Origin: Pycnopodia helianthoides
Taxonomy: Eukaryota; Echinodermata; Asteroidea; Forcipulatida; Asteriidae
Assembly: GCA_032158295.1 (NCBI GenBank)
Contig: CM063246.1
Location: 20,536,135 to 20,600,134, forward strand
Direction: 5' to 3'
Length of the DNA: 64,000 nucleotides
Shown here: one piece after another, positions 16,986-29,039 of the stretch
Position numbering within the stretch: the first letter of the stretch is position 1
Layout: each line of letters begins with the position of its first letter
Notes under the pieces: model-generated
What the model saw: only the letters and a program-made list of their open reading frames with translations
The model's database searches: none
Told to the model about the DNA's origin: nothing
Translations under genes and position numbers: made by a program

Positions 16986-18101
16986 ATGATGCGTGTGATA
17001 TACTTCGCAAAACGATTAGTAGCAATAGCTGTCTTTGCATCCGTGGCATTGATCATGGTACTTGTTCTCTCAGGGGATGTGAACCCTACCGTTGGATTTT
17101 GGAAAGGTCATCTCCAGGAGCTGCGAGGCCTCTCGTCGCCGTCTCATTCAGATGAACCCCCGGCGTGTGATACCTGTTGCTATCAGTACACTCCCTGCTT
17201 GAACTCAACTGTCTGTGGTAGCAACACATTCGTAAAAGCTCCCTTGTCGGATGATGAATTAGAGAAGCGGCAGTGCAAGAGACGGCTGCCCGGGGCCATC
17301 ATCATCGGGACGAAAAAGTCCGGGACGTCGGCACTGCGGACGTTCTTGAGCTACCACCCGGACATTGCTTCAACATCTAAGGAGGCACATTTCTTTAATA
17401 GGCCGCTGTACCGCTACGGAGAAACACTCTACAAGAAGATGATGCCGCTCAGCTCCAAGCAGCAGGTGACTCTGGAGAAGACACCCATCTACTATGCCTA
17501 CTACCCGCTAGGCGTACACCGCCGAATGCACAGGTTACTACCGAACGCCAAGCTCATAATCATAATGAGGGATCCCGTCAAAAGAGCGATATCAGACTAC
17601 TTCATGGAGAAAAGGTGTTTCTTGGAATCGGGCAAGAAGCTCTCACCAAAAACACTAGAAAGCTATCATGGATACGATCTCGGGGACACCTTCGAGAAGT
17701 CTGTGTTGACCGCAGCAAACGGTAAGGTGAACGGGGCAAGTAAATTCGTGAACCTCTCAGCCTACAACAAATCTTTAGTTCACTGGTTAGCTTTTTTCCC
17801 GCGTAGTAATCTTCTGGCCATAGACGGAGACGCGTTCCTGAGAGATCCCCTGCCGGCCCTCAAAGAAACCGAACGCTTCTTAGGAGTCCGGAGTTTCTTC
17901 GACAATAAGTCGTTCTTTACCGAAGAGAATCGTGGGTTCCACTGCCTGGCCAAGCCCGTGCGGACCTGCTGGAAGAACACAAAACGACCGCCCCACCCAT
18001 CGATCCCAGAACACGTTCTTCACAAATTAAAGAGCTTTTACAAGCCATACAATCGAAATCTAGTTAAATTACTTAATCAGACGTTTGACTGGGCAAAGTA
18101 G
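16986..18101 (+). CDS. Heparan-sulfate glucosamine 3-O-sulfotransferase-like (intact copy)
   Basis: Single-exon ORF of 371 aa. Seen: short basic N-terminus, one transmembrane segment at about residues 10-30 (LVAIAVFASVALIMVLVLSG), a Cys-rich stem, then the sulfotransferase domain: 5'-PSB loop GTKKSGTSAL (about 108-117), conserved E133 in KEAHFFN (the family's catalytic base position), EKTPIYY (about 164-170), 3'-PB motif RDPVKRAISDY (195-205), a Cys pair GFHC...RTCW that matches the family disulfide, and the end motif FDWAK. Family knowledge: these Golgi type II enzymes transfer sulfate from PAPS to the 3-OH of glucosamine in heparan sulfate. The organisation, length and intronless coding region fit the HS3ST1/5 type. 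The first of two adjacent ATGs is used. Which vertebrate paralogue it matches best cannot be settled by eye. Confidence 0.9.
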   Translation: MMRVIYFAKRLVAIAVFASVALIMVLVLSGDVNPTVGFWKGHLQELRGLSSPSHSDEPPACDTCCYQYTPCLNSTVCGSNTFVKAPLSDDELEKRQCKRRLPGAIIIGTKKSGTSALRTFLSYHPDIASTSKEAHFFNRPLYRYGETLYKKMMPLSSKQQVTLEKTPIYYAYYPLGVHRRMHRLLPNAKLIIIMRDPVKRAISDYFMEKRCFLESGKKLSPKTLESYHGYDLGDTFEKSVLTAANGKVNGASKFVNLSAYNKSLVHWLAFFPRSNLLAIDGDAFLRDPLPALKETERFLGVRSFFDNKSFFTEENRGFHCLAKPVRTCWKNTKRPPHPSIPEHVLHKLKSFYKPYNRNLVKLLNQTFDWAK

Positions 18102-18134
18102 CCCAGCATATCTGGTCAGGGGTTTCTTTGAAAT

Positions 18135-18230
18135 AATAAATATATTGCAAACAAAACTGTAAGTACATTGTATGCCATTTGAACCCAAGACGGCCATGTC
18201 GACTTGTTGTAATTTTAATGCTGCAATAAA
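18135..18230 (+). terminator. Candidate polyadenylation signals of the intact sulfotransferase
   Basis: AATAAA at 18135-18140 and again at 18225-18230. The first lies in a stretch absent from the left duplicate; the second is AATAAC there. Confidence 0.5.
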
Positions 18231-19360
18231 AATTAAAATGCCACATGTTTTTCCATAATGTTTGCCTTTGTCATACGAATATTGTTTACGTTGACAGTCT
18301 ATATCATAAGAAATTCCACGGCCAACAAAGAGAGAGGATAAAACGGTCGTAAGACTTAATTCTGAGAATTATCTTTAAAATATTCGTGTGTATGTATTAT
18401 ATACTGAGGTTTTTTTTGTACAATTAGTTTGGAAAATAAGTAATGTCACGGGGATTTCTCCATTCCTTTTGTTTTTATTTCTTCAGTTCCCAATGCTTCT
18501 GTCAGTGTTACCCTAAATATGCCTGGACGTAATTTGTACCACCTTAAAAAAATGTTATAAAACTCTGTAGGGGACAGTGGAGTCAAGAGTTGCATTGTAA
18601 AAGAACAATAATAATGTTTTAATCATATTAAATTACACTTACCCTTATGGCAATTGCTTCACACGTGTCGTGTGAACTAGCCTAAATAATATTTTAGGTG
18701 CCTTCAAAACATTCTGTACGTAAATGACAGATTTGAGAGTCATTTCTTTAAAGGATTGTTGAAATAGGGTCCAGTATCGTATATTAGGGTTACTGACTCT
18801 GAACTTTAGGTAGGGGTAAAACAAACAAAAACACATGGAAAATAGTTTTGTTTGCTCACATAAGTAGGGAACCTTGAAGATAGCAGCTTTTCTGAGTGTA
18901 AAATTAGCCTCGTGTAGTGCTATTTGTGACTAAAGGGGCCAAATATGTCTAACCAATAAAAGTTTTTAAATCAAACAATTTTCGTGTATTATTTTGAAAA
19001 GAGTTAGCATTATACATTGAGCTACTTCTATAGTGTGGTGCACCCATAGTGGCGCTGTGCTCAGTGAACCAAGGCTGACCCGCAGCCAACTATGGGCATA
19101 GGCCTACTAGACACCTTTGCCTAAGTCCAGTACGTCCTGGCAATGTTGAATACAAATTGATTTTCATCATAACAAAAGTGGGTCCGATGACTTGCCCTTG
19201 AGGTGTGGTTAGTTTTCACTGAAATAAATCAAGAGGAGAAAGGCATGGCTGTGGTAGACACCGTGGAACCCTTTTCACTGTTTACGCAGCCACCATGTAA
19301 TTGCATTGTGCACTGTTATTGACACGTTGTACTTTAACTATCACGCCATTACACCATTAA

Positions 19361-19730
19361 AGGCCGGGTATACTTTTTGGAAATTACTCCACAAGTTAAT
19401 AACCAAGTAAGTTGTTGTAAGAAGCACTGGAGAGATGTTGATATTATAAAACATCGTTAGAAACGATCCCCTGTGAAGTAATGTAGTTTTAGAGAGAGAG
19501 GTAATTTGCTCACTCCAAAAATTTGAATCTGAGAAAGGCTTCAGGCATGAAGCCTGTCTCAGGCATCTCAATTATTATTCTCTACAGCAAGGGTATTTTT
19601 CCTGTCACTGTTTTTCTTGCAACTTCGACGACCGATTGAGCCAAACAGGTTTGTTATTTTATGCACATGTCGGGATACACCAAGATGAGGACACTGGTCT
19701 AATGACAGTTACCAACATTATACCCTGCCT
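19361..19730. mobile_element. MITE family C (TTAA AGGCAGGGTATA), copy 1
   Basis: TTAA at 19357-19360 and 19731-19734. Ends aggccgggtatactttttgg and, inverted, aggcagggtataatgttggt. Interior words (aatctgagaaaggcttcagg, ctgagaaagg) are shared with 25347-25725. Confidence 0.88.
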
Positions 19731-19915
19731 TTAAACCGTGTGTATGACTTCAGAGTCAGACTAGACACCGAAATCAGGACTTATCTTGCCCCAGTGCCGT
19801 TTCAAAATAAATCACGTACTGCGGCCTTGCTGCTGCCGTAAAAAGGCCCGTCATTATTATACTGAGGGGGGGGGAGTCAATATTAAGCATAAAACTCGTT
19901 GAATATGCACACACA

Positions 19916-20754
19916 ATGGCTGTATAGAAATAGTTTTATACAACCCCTAGCCACTTTTACGTTTCTACTGACGGTTGTTGTACACCGATTCCAACAATGT
20001 TGATTAAAGAAATCTCGGTAAGTTTCAACACAGTGACCAATTCATATAGTGAATTTGTTTGGAGGGAACTACTTTCCTTCGGATGTACGCCGAAGCGTAT
20101 TGAGAGCAGCCTACCAGACCTGGAGGCGAATTGGGACATGTTGAGCTATTCAATGATATTTTCCTGAAATGCCACAACAAACCTGTGCACTGTTGCTGAG
20201 CGAGTTCGTCGTCAGTGCTCATCACGGTTGAATGTAACGGGACAACACAATGTTAGCGCTCGATATGTGGCGTGGTGTAACCCTGTCTCCTCATTGTGTT
20301 TGTGCAGTATCTCAGTTATTCATGCTTTAGAGGATTCTATGGGTGAGGGGTAATGGTTAAAGGCTTAAAAAGGCTTTTTAATAAACAGTTTTCGGATTTT
20401 TCTGAGGGAAAAAACAAAATCGGTAATCAGACTTAAGTAGGAAGGATATCGTGGCAAAATGGCAGTTGCAAAACTTTGTTTTACAACCATTTTGCATATT
20501 GTTTTGCCATTTACCTATACTGTACATATTGTTTTCCTATATGCAGTCACTTCAATGCTCTGGAACAATGCCCTGGAACAATGCTGACAAAAATTGATCA
20601 TTCTGTGAAGCACTATAATACATTTCACGCCATTTTGAAGGGCACTTGTGACACACACCAGTGTCCCATTGCAACACGCTAAACCAATGCCAATGCTATT
20701 ATTGATGGAACGTTACAGTAATTTTAGTTCTTCTGTTCCAACGCTGGCTGAAAG
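19916..20754. other. Intergenic, 5' flank of SLC46-like gene
   Basis: No gene, repeat end or RNA recognised. The promoter of the downstream transporter should lie here by position only. Confidence 0.4.
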
Positions 20755-21739
20755 ATGAGACCTCCAACAACTAGAGAGGATGTGCCTCTTGTTCAGCACG
20801 GCTCTGCACCTCACGAGCATCCGGGATCCACTTGGGTTAGTATGGCACCGTTCCTGGTGATGCAGTTGCTCATCTTCATTCCGGAGAGCATCACGATGAC
20901 CGTGGACGTTCAGTTCGCACGCGCCAAGTTCGCCGCCGAACGCAATTTCACTCTTCCGGTTGGGGTAAATGCCTGCGCTCTGTCGAACCACAGCAGTGAA
21001 ACACTGCGGGAAATCCAGTCGCAAACGGCGTATTTTTCCACCTACGAGAGCATCTTACTGTACTTTATCCCGGTTGTATCTGGGCTCCCATTGATCATCG
21101 TGTCAGATTTCACCGGGCGGCGGCCACTAATGCTTCTACGATGCGTGGGTTCCTTGATTATGGGGGGAACATTTTTACTAATCGCATACTCCGGGGTGTC
21201 TGTGTATTACGCACTCTTTGGGAGTGCATTTAGTGGTGCTTGTGGTGGGTTTGTGTTTTTGCACTCCATCAGTATGCTTTACACGACGGATATGGTTCCA
21301 TTGAGGTACAGAGAGGTTGCCTTAGCTGGTACCTACGGGATGCAGTACCTCGTCATAGGCGTGGCTCCGCTGGTAATCAACCTCGTACTGCAGGCTACTT
21401 CGTTCACCGTGGTGTACCTCATCACCACGTGTTTCAGCCTGGCGTCGTGCCTGTGGATGTTACCGCCAAATCTCGTCCGGGAATCTGTGCAGAAGCAACC
21501 CATCGTCACGAACGCCGCCAGAGACAGCATTCTCGGAGTCCGCTCTCTGTTTTCAGACACCATCACCGATGGCCGGCGATGGAGGATTGTTGTGATCCTC
21601 GGCTGTTATTTTGCAGTTAGTTTAAATCTCTTCGGATTCCAAAATACGGTCACTCTTTATGGGCTCGGGGAGCCGTTTTGCTGGTCTCCTGCTCTTGTAG
21701 GAATCTTTTCGGCCATGTATATGGTGCCGTGTTCAATCG
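20755..21739 (+). CDS. SLC46-like exon 1
   Basis: Encodes the N-terminal half through the seventh or eighth membrane segment, ending MYMVPCSI. The start ATG is the first in a long open frame and precedes a typical short cytosolic tail. Donor ATCG|GTAAGT, phase 1. Confidence 0.88.
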
Positions 21740-24468
21740 GTAAGTCTGCTGCCAGCTATCCTTGTTGCAAATGGATGAAGGAACAAAACATAGACCGAAA
21801 CGTCTTGAAGACAAACAAACTATAAGACAACTTTAAGATGAAACAAATACGCTGTTTGGATATGTCAGCGTGGTCTAAATTGTCTTGTTTTGAATGCTTA
21901 CCCGGTACGTAACAAACTGTGACTATTTCTTTTAATTTATAATTCGAAATCTAAAGTATAACATTAAACAGTTTATTCAACCTCTTATTCCCAGTGACTC
22001 CTATTACTGTGTGGCTAATAAAGCTGTGTCTATCCGACTATTGGGCAGTCTACCTGAGCATTCTTTCTGGGATAGCACAGTTTCTGATGACGGCACTCGC
22101 TACAACAAATGCAGTTTTGATCTATGGAGGTAAGGATGAAAAGTGGGTAACAGTCGAAAACTGAATATCTACGGATGTCTCAGTTAGAGCTTGCTGGCCA
22201 GCTGGAGGGCTGGCTGTATTTGGCCGTTTCATTTTGGTAATGGCTGGCTAGTTGGCTTGTTTAGGCGTTGGCTGGATTAAAGTTTAAGGGCGTTTTTCTG
22301 GCGCCGGTTCTGGTTGTTGGCTGGCTAGCATTTGGCCATCTGCTGGCTGGCTTTATGTGGCATTATGGTTTAATAATTTTTGTTGTATAGCTTAACAGTT
22401 CAAGGCTGGCTGTTTTTTGTTTTGTTTTTATTTTGTTTGTTAGGGGGAGGGTGTGTGTCACACTGCTTATTTATTATGGGGGGGGGGGCTGTACAAGTTG
22501 GCTTTAGGCGAAAGTACTGGCCGATAGAGGACGTAGTTCAGTTGCTTATCTTGCATGTTAAATAAACATGCACATCAGTTTAAGAATGAGTTATACTCAT
22601 CATTAGGTAGAACACAACAACTCCATGTAAACATTTTGGTCTCTCGGGCACTATGCGTAAGCAACAGAGATAATAAGGGTGGCTGAGTGGTATCTTGGCC
22701 GGCATTTGGCCCAACTTGGATCGGGGCCTACGAGAATATTTAAATATAAGCTTTAAAAACATTCAATCATCATTATGAATGGATGAAGCAATGATGGTTA
22801 TGACAAGAATGTATCTCGCCCTTTCTTTTTTAAGCTTCTTTTGCAGGTATTTTCTTTAGCATATCGCAGCCAGTCTTTATTGCTCTACTCACCAAGCTTG
22901 TTGATAGTAAAAGACAAGGTAAATACATTTGATTTGATTTATTTCACTGTTTCCCCCAAATTGCAATGCCCGGTTATGGGAGTCAGAGTCCTTGATAGTC
23001 TAGACTGGACTATTACACATATCTTAGAGGGTCCCAGAGTTGTGTAGTTTTTCTTTTGAAGGGAGACGAAAAATATTTTCACTCATATACTTCGTGCACA
23101 AAATTGTACAGACATACATGTACAGGCCTACCCGGATCTAACCCTCTAATAAAGTGGAGCCATTTGTTCTTTGTAGCAGGCTTTCAGATATCTTGCTGAC
23201 AGCCTGTGCTAGGTTATGAGATTTCTAACATCCCTCCCCCTGCCAATCAAACTTTTTGGCTTACTGTGGAGCCAGTTACTAGTGGAACCTTCCTGAGGAT
23301 TGCTCCTTGACTTAAGATTTTAAAAAGCAACCGAAATGTGAAAAATAAGTTTTCGCTATAGGCAAAACAATGAAATGCCACATTCAAACGTCAGGCGTCA
23401 ACATACTTGTATTTCTTTCACTCAGACACCTACATCATTTGTTTCCCAAGTGTCTCGTAATACACTTGAACTTGAATGTTTTCATTTTCTCTTGTAGGAG
23501 CTTTGTTTTCACTTTACACGCTGGGGTACGCCATCATAGCCGCTTGCTCCATCACCATCCAGAGCTACGCATATGCAAATGCTGTTAAATCTGGACAAGC
23601 TGTAGTTCTATTCTATGTTATGACAGTACTTGGGGCTTTGGTACTTATTCCCACAGTGTAAGTAATAAGAGTTGTTTTACTATTATTACTATTACTATAA
23701 TTATCATCTTTATTAATATTATTATTATTATTATTATATATTTCTGGTAATGAAACCAGTGATGCCTCATTAGTATATTTCATCACTGTAGCTCGCCAGC
23801 CGGAGGAAACCTTTAAACAAGAGTGATTGCTATATGTGAACGAGAAACACTGGGGTTAACCCGTACCCTTCCAGGATGAGTGTTCTGGGTTCTACCAAAC
23901 TTAGTGCATGGGACCTACGGCATTAATGTCCCATCCAAAGGACAAAGCAATTATGGTATTTAATTATCTTGCTCAAGGACACAAGTGTTACGAACGGGGT
24001 TCGAACCCACACTCTGTTGATCAGAAACACCAGAGCTTGAGTCCAGTGCAAGATGGCAATAGAGTCCTCGGCAATTCACCTTTTTCTAAAACTAATCATG
24101 TCACTCATATCTTTCAAAGAATCCATGGTCGGATTAAGGATTATCAGAGCTCATTATTTTAAAATTTTTAATTAATTCTATATACATGTACTTATTATAA
24201 TATTAATTCTATACAGTGGACACATTTTTCTCTGGAGTTCAATTTACATTTCATAGTTCCTCCTTCCTTTGACCAACTGCATTCTGTCAGATAAAGCAGA
24301 CTTTAGCTTTAACATTCTAAATGTAGCAATATTCATCATTATTCATTGTTGTTTCTGTCTATCCACTTTCTACCGCAATGCAGAGTGATGCACGTCCTGG
24401 AACCACGCGGTGGGTTTCAACCGGAACCAAAGACGGAGGAAGACGACAGAATCAAACCCCCAACCTAA
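20755..24468 (+). CDS. SLC46-family solute transporter
   Basis: Five coding exons (20755-21739, 21995-22129, 22847-22918, 23498-23657, 24384-24468) join in phase into 478 aa ending ...RIKPPT. Seen: hydrophilic N-terminus, about 12 hydrophobic segments, an N-glycosylated first extracellular loop (NFTLP, NHSS), the MFS motif A SDFTGRRPLML after TM2, TLYGLGEPFCWSPALVG (compare TLYELSTPLCWDSKLIG in the folate transporter SLC46A1) and RQGALFSLYTLGYA (compare EQGALFS). Family knowledge: SLC46 proteins are proton-coupled MFS carriers for folates or, in SLC46A2/A3, muropeptides and other anions, at the plasma membrane or lysosome. Substrate cannot be assigned from sequence; it is not clearly A1, A2 or A3. 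All introns are GT-AG; no defects. Confidence 0.87.
21995..22129 (+). CDS. SLC46-like exon 2
   Basis: Encodes VTPITVWLIKLCLSDYWAVY through ATTNAVLIYG, two membrane segments. Acceptor TTCCCAG|TGACT, donor GGAG|GTAAGG, phase 1. Confidence 0.85.
22160..22345. repeat. ctggctggc-rich low-complexity tract in SLC46-like intron 2
   Basis: Irregular repeats of gctggctgg/ttggccgtt over about 180 bp with no fixed period. G-runs follow at 22478-22487. Confidence 0.6.
22847..22918 (+). CDS. SLC46-like exon 3
   Basis: Short exon encoding GIFFSISQPVFIALLTKLVD and SKRQ. Acceptor TTTTGCAG|GTATT, donor CAAG|GTAAAT, phase 1. Confidence 0.85.
23498..23657 (+). CDS. SLC46-like exon 4
   Basis: Encodes GALFSLYTLGYAIIAACSIT to LGALVLIPT, the last two membrane segments. 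Acceptor CTTGTAG|GAGC, donor CAGT|GTAAGT, phase 2. Confidence 0.87.
23745..24055 (-). repeat. tRNA-derived SINE, first family, inverted copy in SLC46-like intron 4
   Basis: On the minus strand: ctcaagctctggtgtttctg, agtgtgggttcgaaccccgt (box B GGTTCGAACCC) and cttgtgtccttgagcaagat, matching the head of 2084-2272. Preceded on the plus side by an ATT microsatellite at about 23713-23738. Confidence 0.8.
24384..24468 (+). CDS. SLC46-like exon 5 (C-terminal tail)
   Basis: Encodes VMHVLEPRGGFQPEPKTEED and DRIKPPT, a cytosolic acidic tail, then TAA. Acceptor CAATGCAG|AGTG completes the Val codon. Confidence 0.8.
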
Positions 24469-24923
24469 AGATTGGTTGCCTGACCAGTTTTCTTAGAAAT
24501 GTCAATGTACGGTGGGCAGTGCAGTACCTTGCCACATATACATGTACAGTACAGATTAGTCATAACACTTTGTACGTAATTCGAGAGACCAATTTTGGAC
24601 AGTGAAACACGAACTGCTGATTACCCGACGGTTTTTAACCTGTCATAACACGAAACCCTTCGTAATCAAACCTCAACTGGTTCTAATTAATACAATTTTC
24701 ACGACTTACCCCAACGAACGTTAAATTGAAACAAACTCCTCTCTGCAGACGGTAAAATGTGCCGGGGAAATTTGACATGTCGTCCGTGTGTAGTCTTGGT
24801 CACATTCCCTGTGTTCAATAACAGTAATCTCTACTAACGTTTACTGTCAAACAGGCCCCGACTATTTTTCTTATTGAGGCCCTTTTCGAAACCACGTCTG
24901 TGGATGTTTTGATACCCACTTAA

Positions 24924-25300
24924 AGGCACAGTACACGTTTGGTAATGACTTTGAAAATTTATGGCAATCAAAACTTACTTGATAAGAAGGACAGCAGCTT
25001 TGGGTGGTATAATGAATCTTGAGAAACTTCTAACTTAGAAGTACTACGACTATATCACTTTTTATTCCCCAAAATTTGAATCTGAGAAGCTTTTGTGTCA
25101 GAAACGCTTCTCAGACTGTGTATTCTTATGGGGAATATTCTTCTTGCGTGGAAATATTCGCTCCGGTTTTTCGGTGATATCTCAAAAACGCGACCACCTT
25201 TTGAAGTGAAATTTCCACAGGTTAGTTTTATTGTATGTACCTACATTTATATAGGATTAACACAATCAGTAGGCTCCAATTACCAAACGTGTACTGTGAC
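24924..25300. mobile_element. MITE family D (TTAA AGGCACAGTACACG)
   Basis: TTAA at 24920-24923 then AGGCACAGTACACGTTTGGT; right end ttaccaaacgtgtactgtga, inverted. The final TTAA is eroded. Interior shows the inverted pair gaagcttttgtgtcagaaac / gcttctcag. Confidence 0.85.
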
Positions 25301-25346
25301 TGTACACACGACTGACTTGGAGAGCACAATCGGTCTATTGAGTTAA

Positions 25347-25725
25347 AGGTAGGATATACTTTTGGTAGATATCAAAGACTAGTATCCTCACTTGGTGTAT
25401 CCCAACATATGCATAAAATAACAAACCTGTTAAAAGTTGGGCTCAATTGGTCATCGAAGTTGCAGCGGGGAAAAAATGAAGAAAAACAAAACCCCACACC
25501 GTTGTTGCATTTTGTGCGCTTTAAAATGCCTGAGAAAGGATACATGCCTGAAGCCTTTCTCAGATTCAAATATAGTGAGAAATTACCTCTTTCTCAAAAA
25601 CTACATCACCTCAGAGGGAGAGGTTTCTCATAATGTTTTATACTATCTGCAGTTCTCATGTGCTCCTTACCAAGTAAGTTTTTATGGTAAGGTACTTGAG
25701 TAATGACCAAAAGTATTCACTGCCT
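25347..25725. mobile_element. MITE family C, copy 2
   Basis: TTAA at 25343-25346 and 25726-25729; ends AGGTAGGATATACTTTTGGT and, inverted, ACCAAAAGTATTCACTGCCT. Interior shares caagtaagttttt, ctgagaaagg and gaagcctttctcagattcaa with 19361-19730 in the opposite orientation. Confidence 0.88.
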
Positions 25726-26309
25726 TTAATATGGTTGCCAAAACGTTTGCGCCATTGCAAGCGTATTAATTGAGTTCGCAATGTTCCTTTTCATACATTA
25801 TATACATTTTATTTATTTATTATTATTATTTTTTTTTGGGGGGGGGGGTTAAGCGGTTAAACATTTTCTGTGAAAACCTGTCCATTAGATTCTATTTCGT
25901 GTATATATGATCAGGAAAAACAAGCATAATCTCGTTTCGTATCATCAGCCAGACTCCATTATGTCTTGCTTCTTAACGTGATAGGCCTAGGTCTAAACTG
26001 AATACGACTGGGGAAAAGAGCAAAAGAAACACAGTGAGCCAAATCAATGCATTTCAAATCCGCCACAAAATTTAATGAACGAGCAAAGCGTGTCACTATA
26101 TTAAACAATCCACACATGAAGATCATTTTTGAATATCTTAAAAAATGTTCATAAATACGATCGAGTTTATGTTTAGTCTAATGATTGTCAAGTCTCTAAA
26201 GCGTAAGGCCTATTCAAAATAATCTTCTTGATAAACAGTTTGAAGGCTGTGTAAACGCAATTCCTAAACGAAAAATACTTCATTGTGAACTCGGGCACAC
26301 AATTTTGGC

Positions 26310-26541
26310 AGAATTGACCCGGATCCAAATCCAGTGGGGCCTGACTCATTTCTGGGTCAGTCTGACCGGGAATCTGTGTCAAAATGAACAAGAAATGGGT
26401 CAAAATGACACAGAATCCGGGTCAAAATACAACCCTTTTTACCGGTTTAGTCGGGTCACCCTGACCCAGAAATGTGACCCTGGCCCAGAAATGTGACCCT
26501 GGCCCAGAAATGGTCAGGCCCCCGGGGACCCGGTTCAATTC
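26310..26541. repeat. GACCCGG inverted-repeat element
   Basis: Left AGAATTGACCCGG and right CCCGGTTCAATTCT are inverted ends; further in, ggggcctgactcatttctgg pairs imperfectly with ccagaaatggtcaggccccc. A 19-bp unit (cccagaaatgtgaccctgg) is repeated near the right end. Confidence 0.75.
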
Positions 26542-29039
26542 TGACCCGGTAGTTTTAGAGAGTAGAACCAAATAAATTACATTACTCGTATTTATGTGTA
26601 TCAACTTTACTTTGGTTTCAAAAGTTGGATGCTGTACATCCGTTTAGGGGTGCTTCATTATTTGAATTGCAGGCTGACAACGGAGGGCAGCATTTTTCAC
26701 ACCACTGCCCCAACCTCCAGTTACTTCTGCCAGGATATTAAAATCAAATTTACTGTCAACTATTTTTTATCATCCTACGGTTCAAAAACGTGCGTAGTGG
26801 GGTAGAGAGAAAATGGTATACATCAAGAAAGGCATAGCAATAACAACTCTATCTGTATACCCAAAACTACCGTATTAGAAACAAAGAGATCAACGGGGAA
26901 GTGGGTCAATCGGCCCAATACTCCTCAGATTAGTTCTGAACGGCAGGAGTGTACACGTTGACAATGATATGAGAAAGAGTAAAATGGGCTCTTGCCAAAG
27001 CCAATTTTGTTCCAAGGAGAGACGGTAAGGAGGTGCACTATGAATGCCATATAAACAATCTTTTCAACGGTGTGCCTGCATGCTTACAAAATAGTAAATG
27101 GAACTTGTTTTACCTACATGGCCTCTTGCCAACACAATGGTGGTAAAAGTGTGTTCCATAAATTTGTTCCGATAAAACCAGTACAAAACAAGCAAAAACC
27201 AAATCAAAAACAAACAAACGTACATGCCAAAAAACAAACACACACCCCCCAAAACAAGACCGTTTTGTGAAGTAACAACAACCCAAAACATACAAAAATA
27301 TATATATAATTTGTCAGAGAAAATTTTACGAGTTATAGCCAGTTTGTGTGACGTTGGAGGCATGACACCTTGGGGGTCTACTTACAGAGCTGCTTGGAGC
27401 ACAATAATTTGCTTAGCAGAATGGGTGGACCAGCCAAAATGGCATAGTACGTCTACACCATTGTGTCTGGTATCCAGGTCCTTTGTGCTAACCGAATGAA
27501 TAATGTAAAGTGATATTCTACAGAAAAGCTCTATGTAAGTGTGCCCCGGTGAAATCCAATGCCTGAAAAAAAAAATGATAATACTTCACACTTGAGTTTA
27601 CAGTTTTGGTTATTTTGGTGAAAGGCACATCCATGACCAGCATTCTCAACAATATTGTTTACAACACCATGATCAGAATTTAATTAATTACTCTTTTTAA
27701 ATATAAAAAAACAGTTTTTTTTTTTTTACAATAAATACAAGTACAGTCGTCCATGAATGAGCACAGAGTTCGACCTGACTTTCTAAAGCTAAGCACAAGG
27801 CATGAAGTTGAGTTCAAAAACATATCGATGTGTAACGACGATGTTATCAAATAAAGTTGCTTTATCAAACTGGTTGACTTGCTGATGCACAAATTATAAG
27901 AAACCAGCCGAAATCTATAATGTACAATTAAATGAAATTTTGGCTGGTAAACTGTTAAATTCGCTAAGCAACTTTGCTCTATGCTATGCAGATTTATTTG
28001 TGCTTTGACAGCTTTATGAAACTTGATCATAGGATTCTTCTTGAACCTTTCAGAGTCCAACATCGCTATTTGAAATTTAGCAGTTGAGAAACTTTTTCAA
28101 GGCAGCATGACAACGTTTCAGCAACTTGATGTACAAAACATTCGAAGCCAAACTTGGATGAATTAACTGCCCGTCTCAGTATGATCATTTACACAGAGGC
28201 TTTTTTTTCCTTCTTTTAATACAAAACAAGTGTGATCTGCCCCCATAACAAATGTATAGAAAAGTTTGCCGTCTCAGAAATGCCACCCTGAACACGTGAA
28301 TATCGTTATTCGAAAAATTGTCGTTATATTTCAACAATTGGTATCCCCAAGTTAGTGTGGAGCAGCATTCGACACATATTTTTTACATTGAAGTAAACAA
28401 TTTGCAACTTTTCTTTCGTTTTGGGGCAACGGGTCACAGTTTTGTTTTAGTTTAATGTTTTTTGTAAAAAAAAAAAGTAAAAAAAAAGGGTATATTAATT
28501 ATGGTGTGGTAATCGGGTATTAGGGTAAAACCATGGAGGAGGTCGCGGTAATACTGCAGTAGCACGACTTTTTCAGGTAAAAATGAAAAGGTACATGGCG
28601 GTAAAATGGTAGAGAGGCTGTGTAACGGGAAATGATTTGACTCTAATGGCGGAGTTTAGCCTAAAGCTAAATCATAAGAAATCATTCGGGCGATTCGCAG
28701 TGCATTATTTGCTGAACAGAATGTCGGTTAGTGCCATGGGCTCATGTCAAGTATCACTAATCCTACTGAGTTAGTATTGGAAACAGTTAAAAACAGAGGG
28801 GCAAGGGTATGACGTTAATGTTGGTAGCGATAAAGTTTGGATTTGTGACAAGTGCAGGTTAGTAACTGTGTTTGCGTAATTACAACCCAGTTGATGTAAG
28901 TTACATATAGGGCTGACTGTAAACACACCACTCTGGTTCGATTTGCAAAAAGTGGAACAGGAAAGGCCAAGCTGGACTAAGGGAGAAACACATGACATAT
29001 TAATGGAAGTGTATTTGGAACATGGTGAGAAGAAAAAAA

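Larger units (their letters stand above)
17184..19915. repeat. Segmental duplication, right unit
   Basis: Partner of 11767-14545. Blocks of 3' flank remain colinear to ataaaactcgttgaatatgc at about 19887. It carries its own later insertion (19361-19730) that the left unit lacks. Confidence 0.85.
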
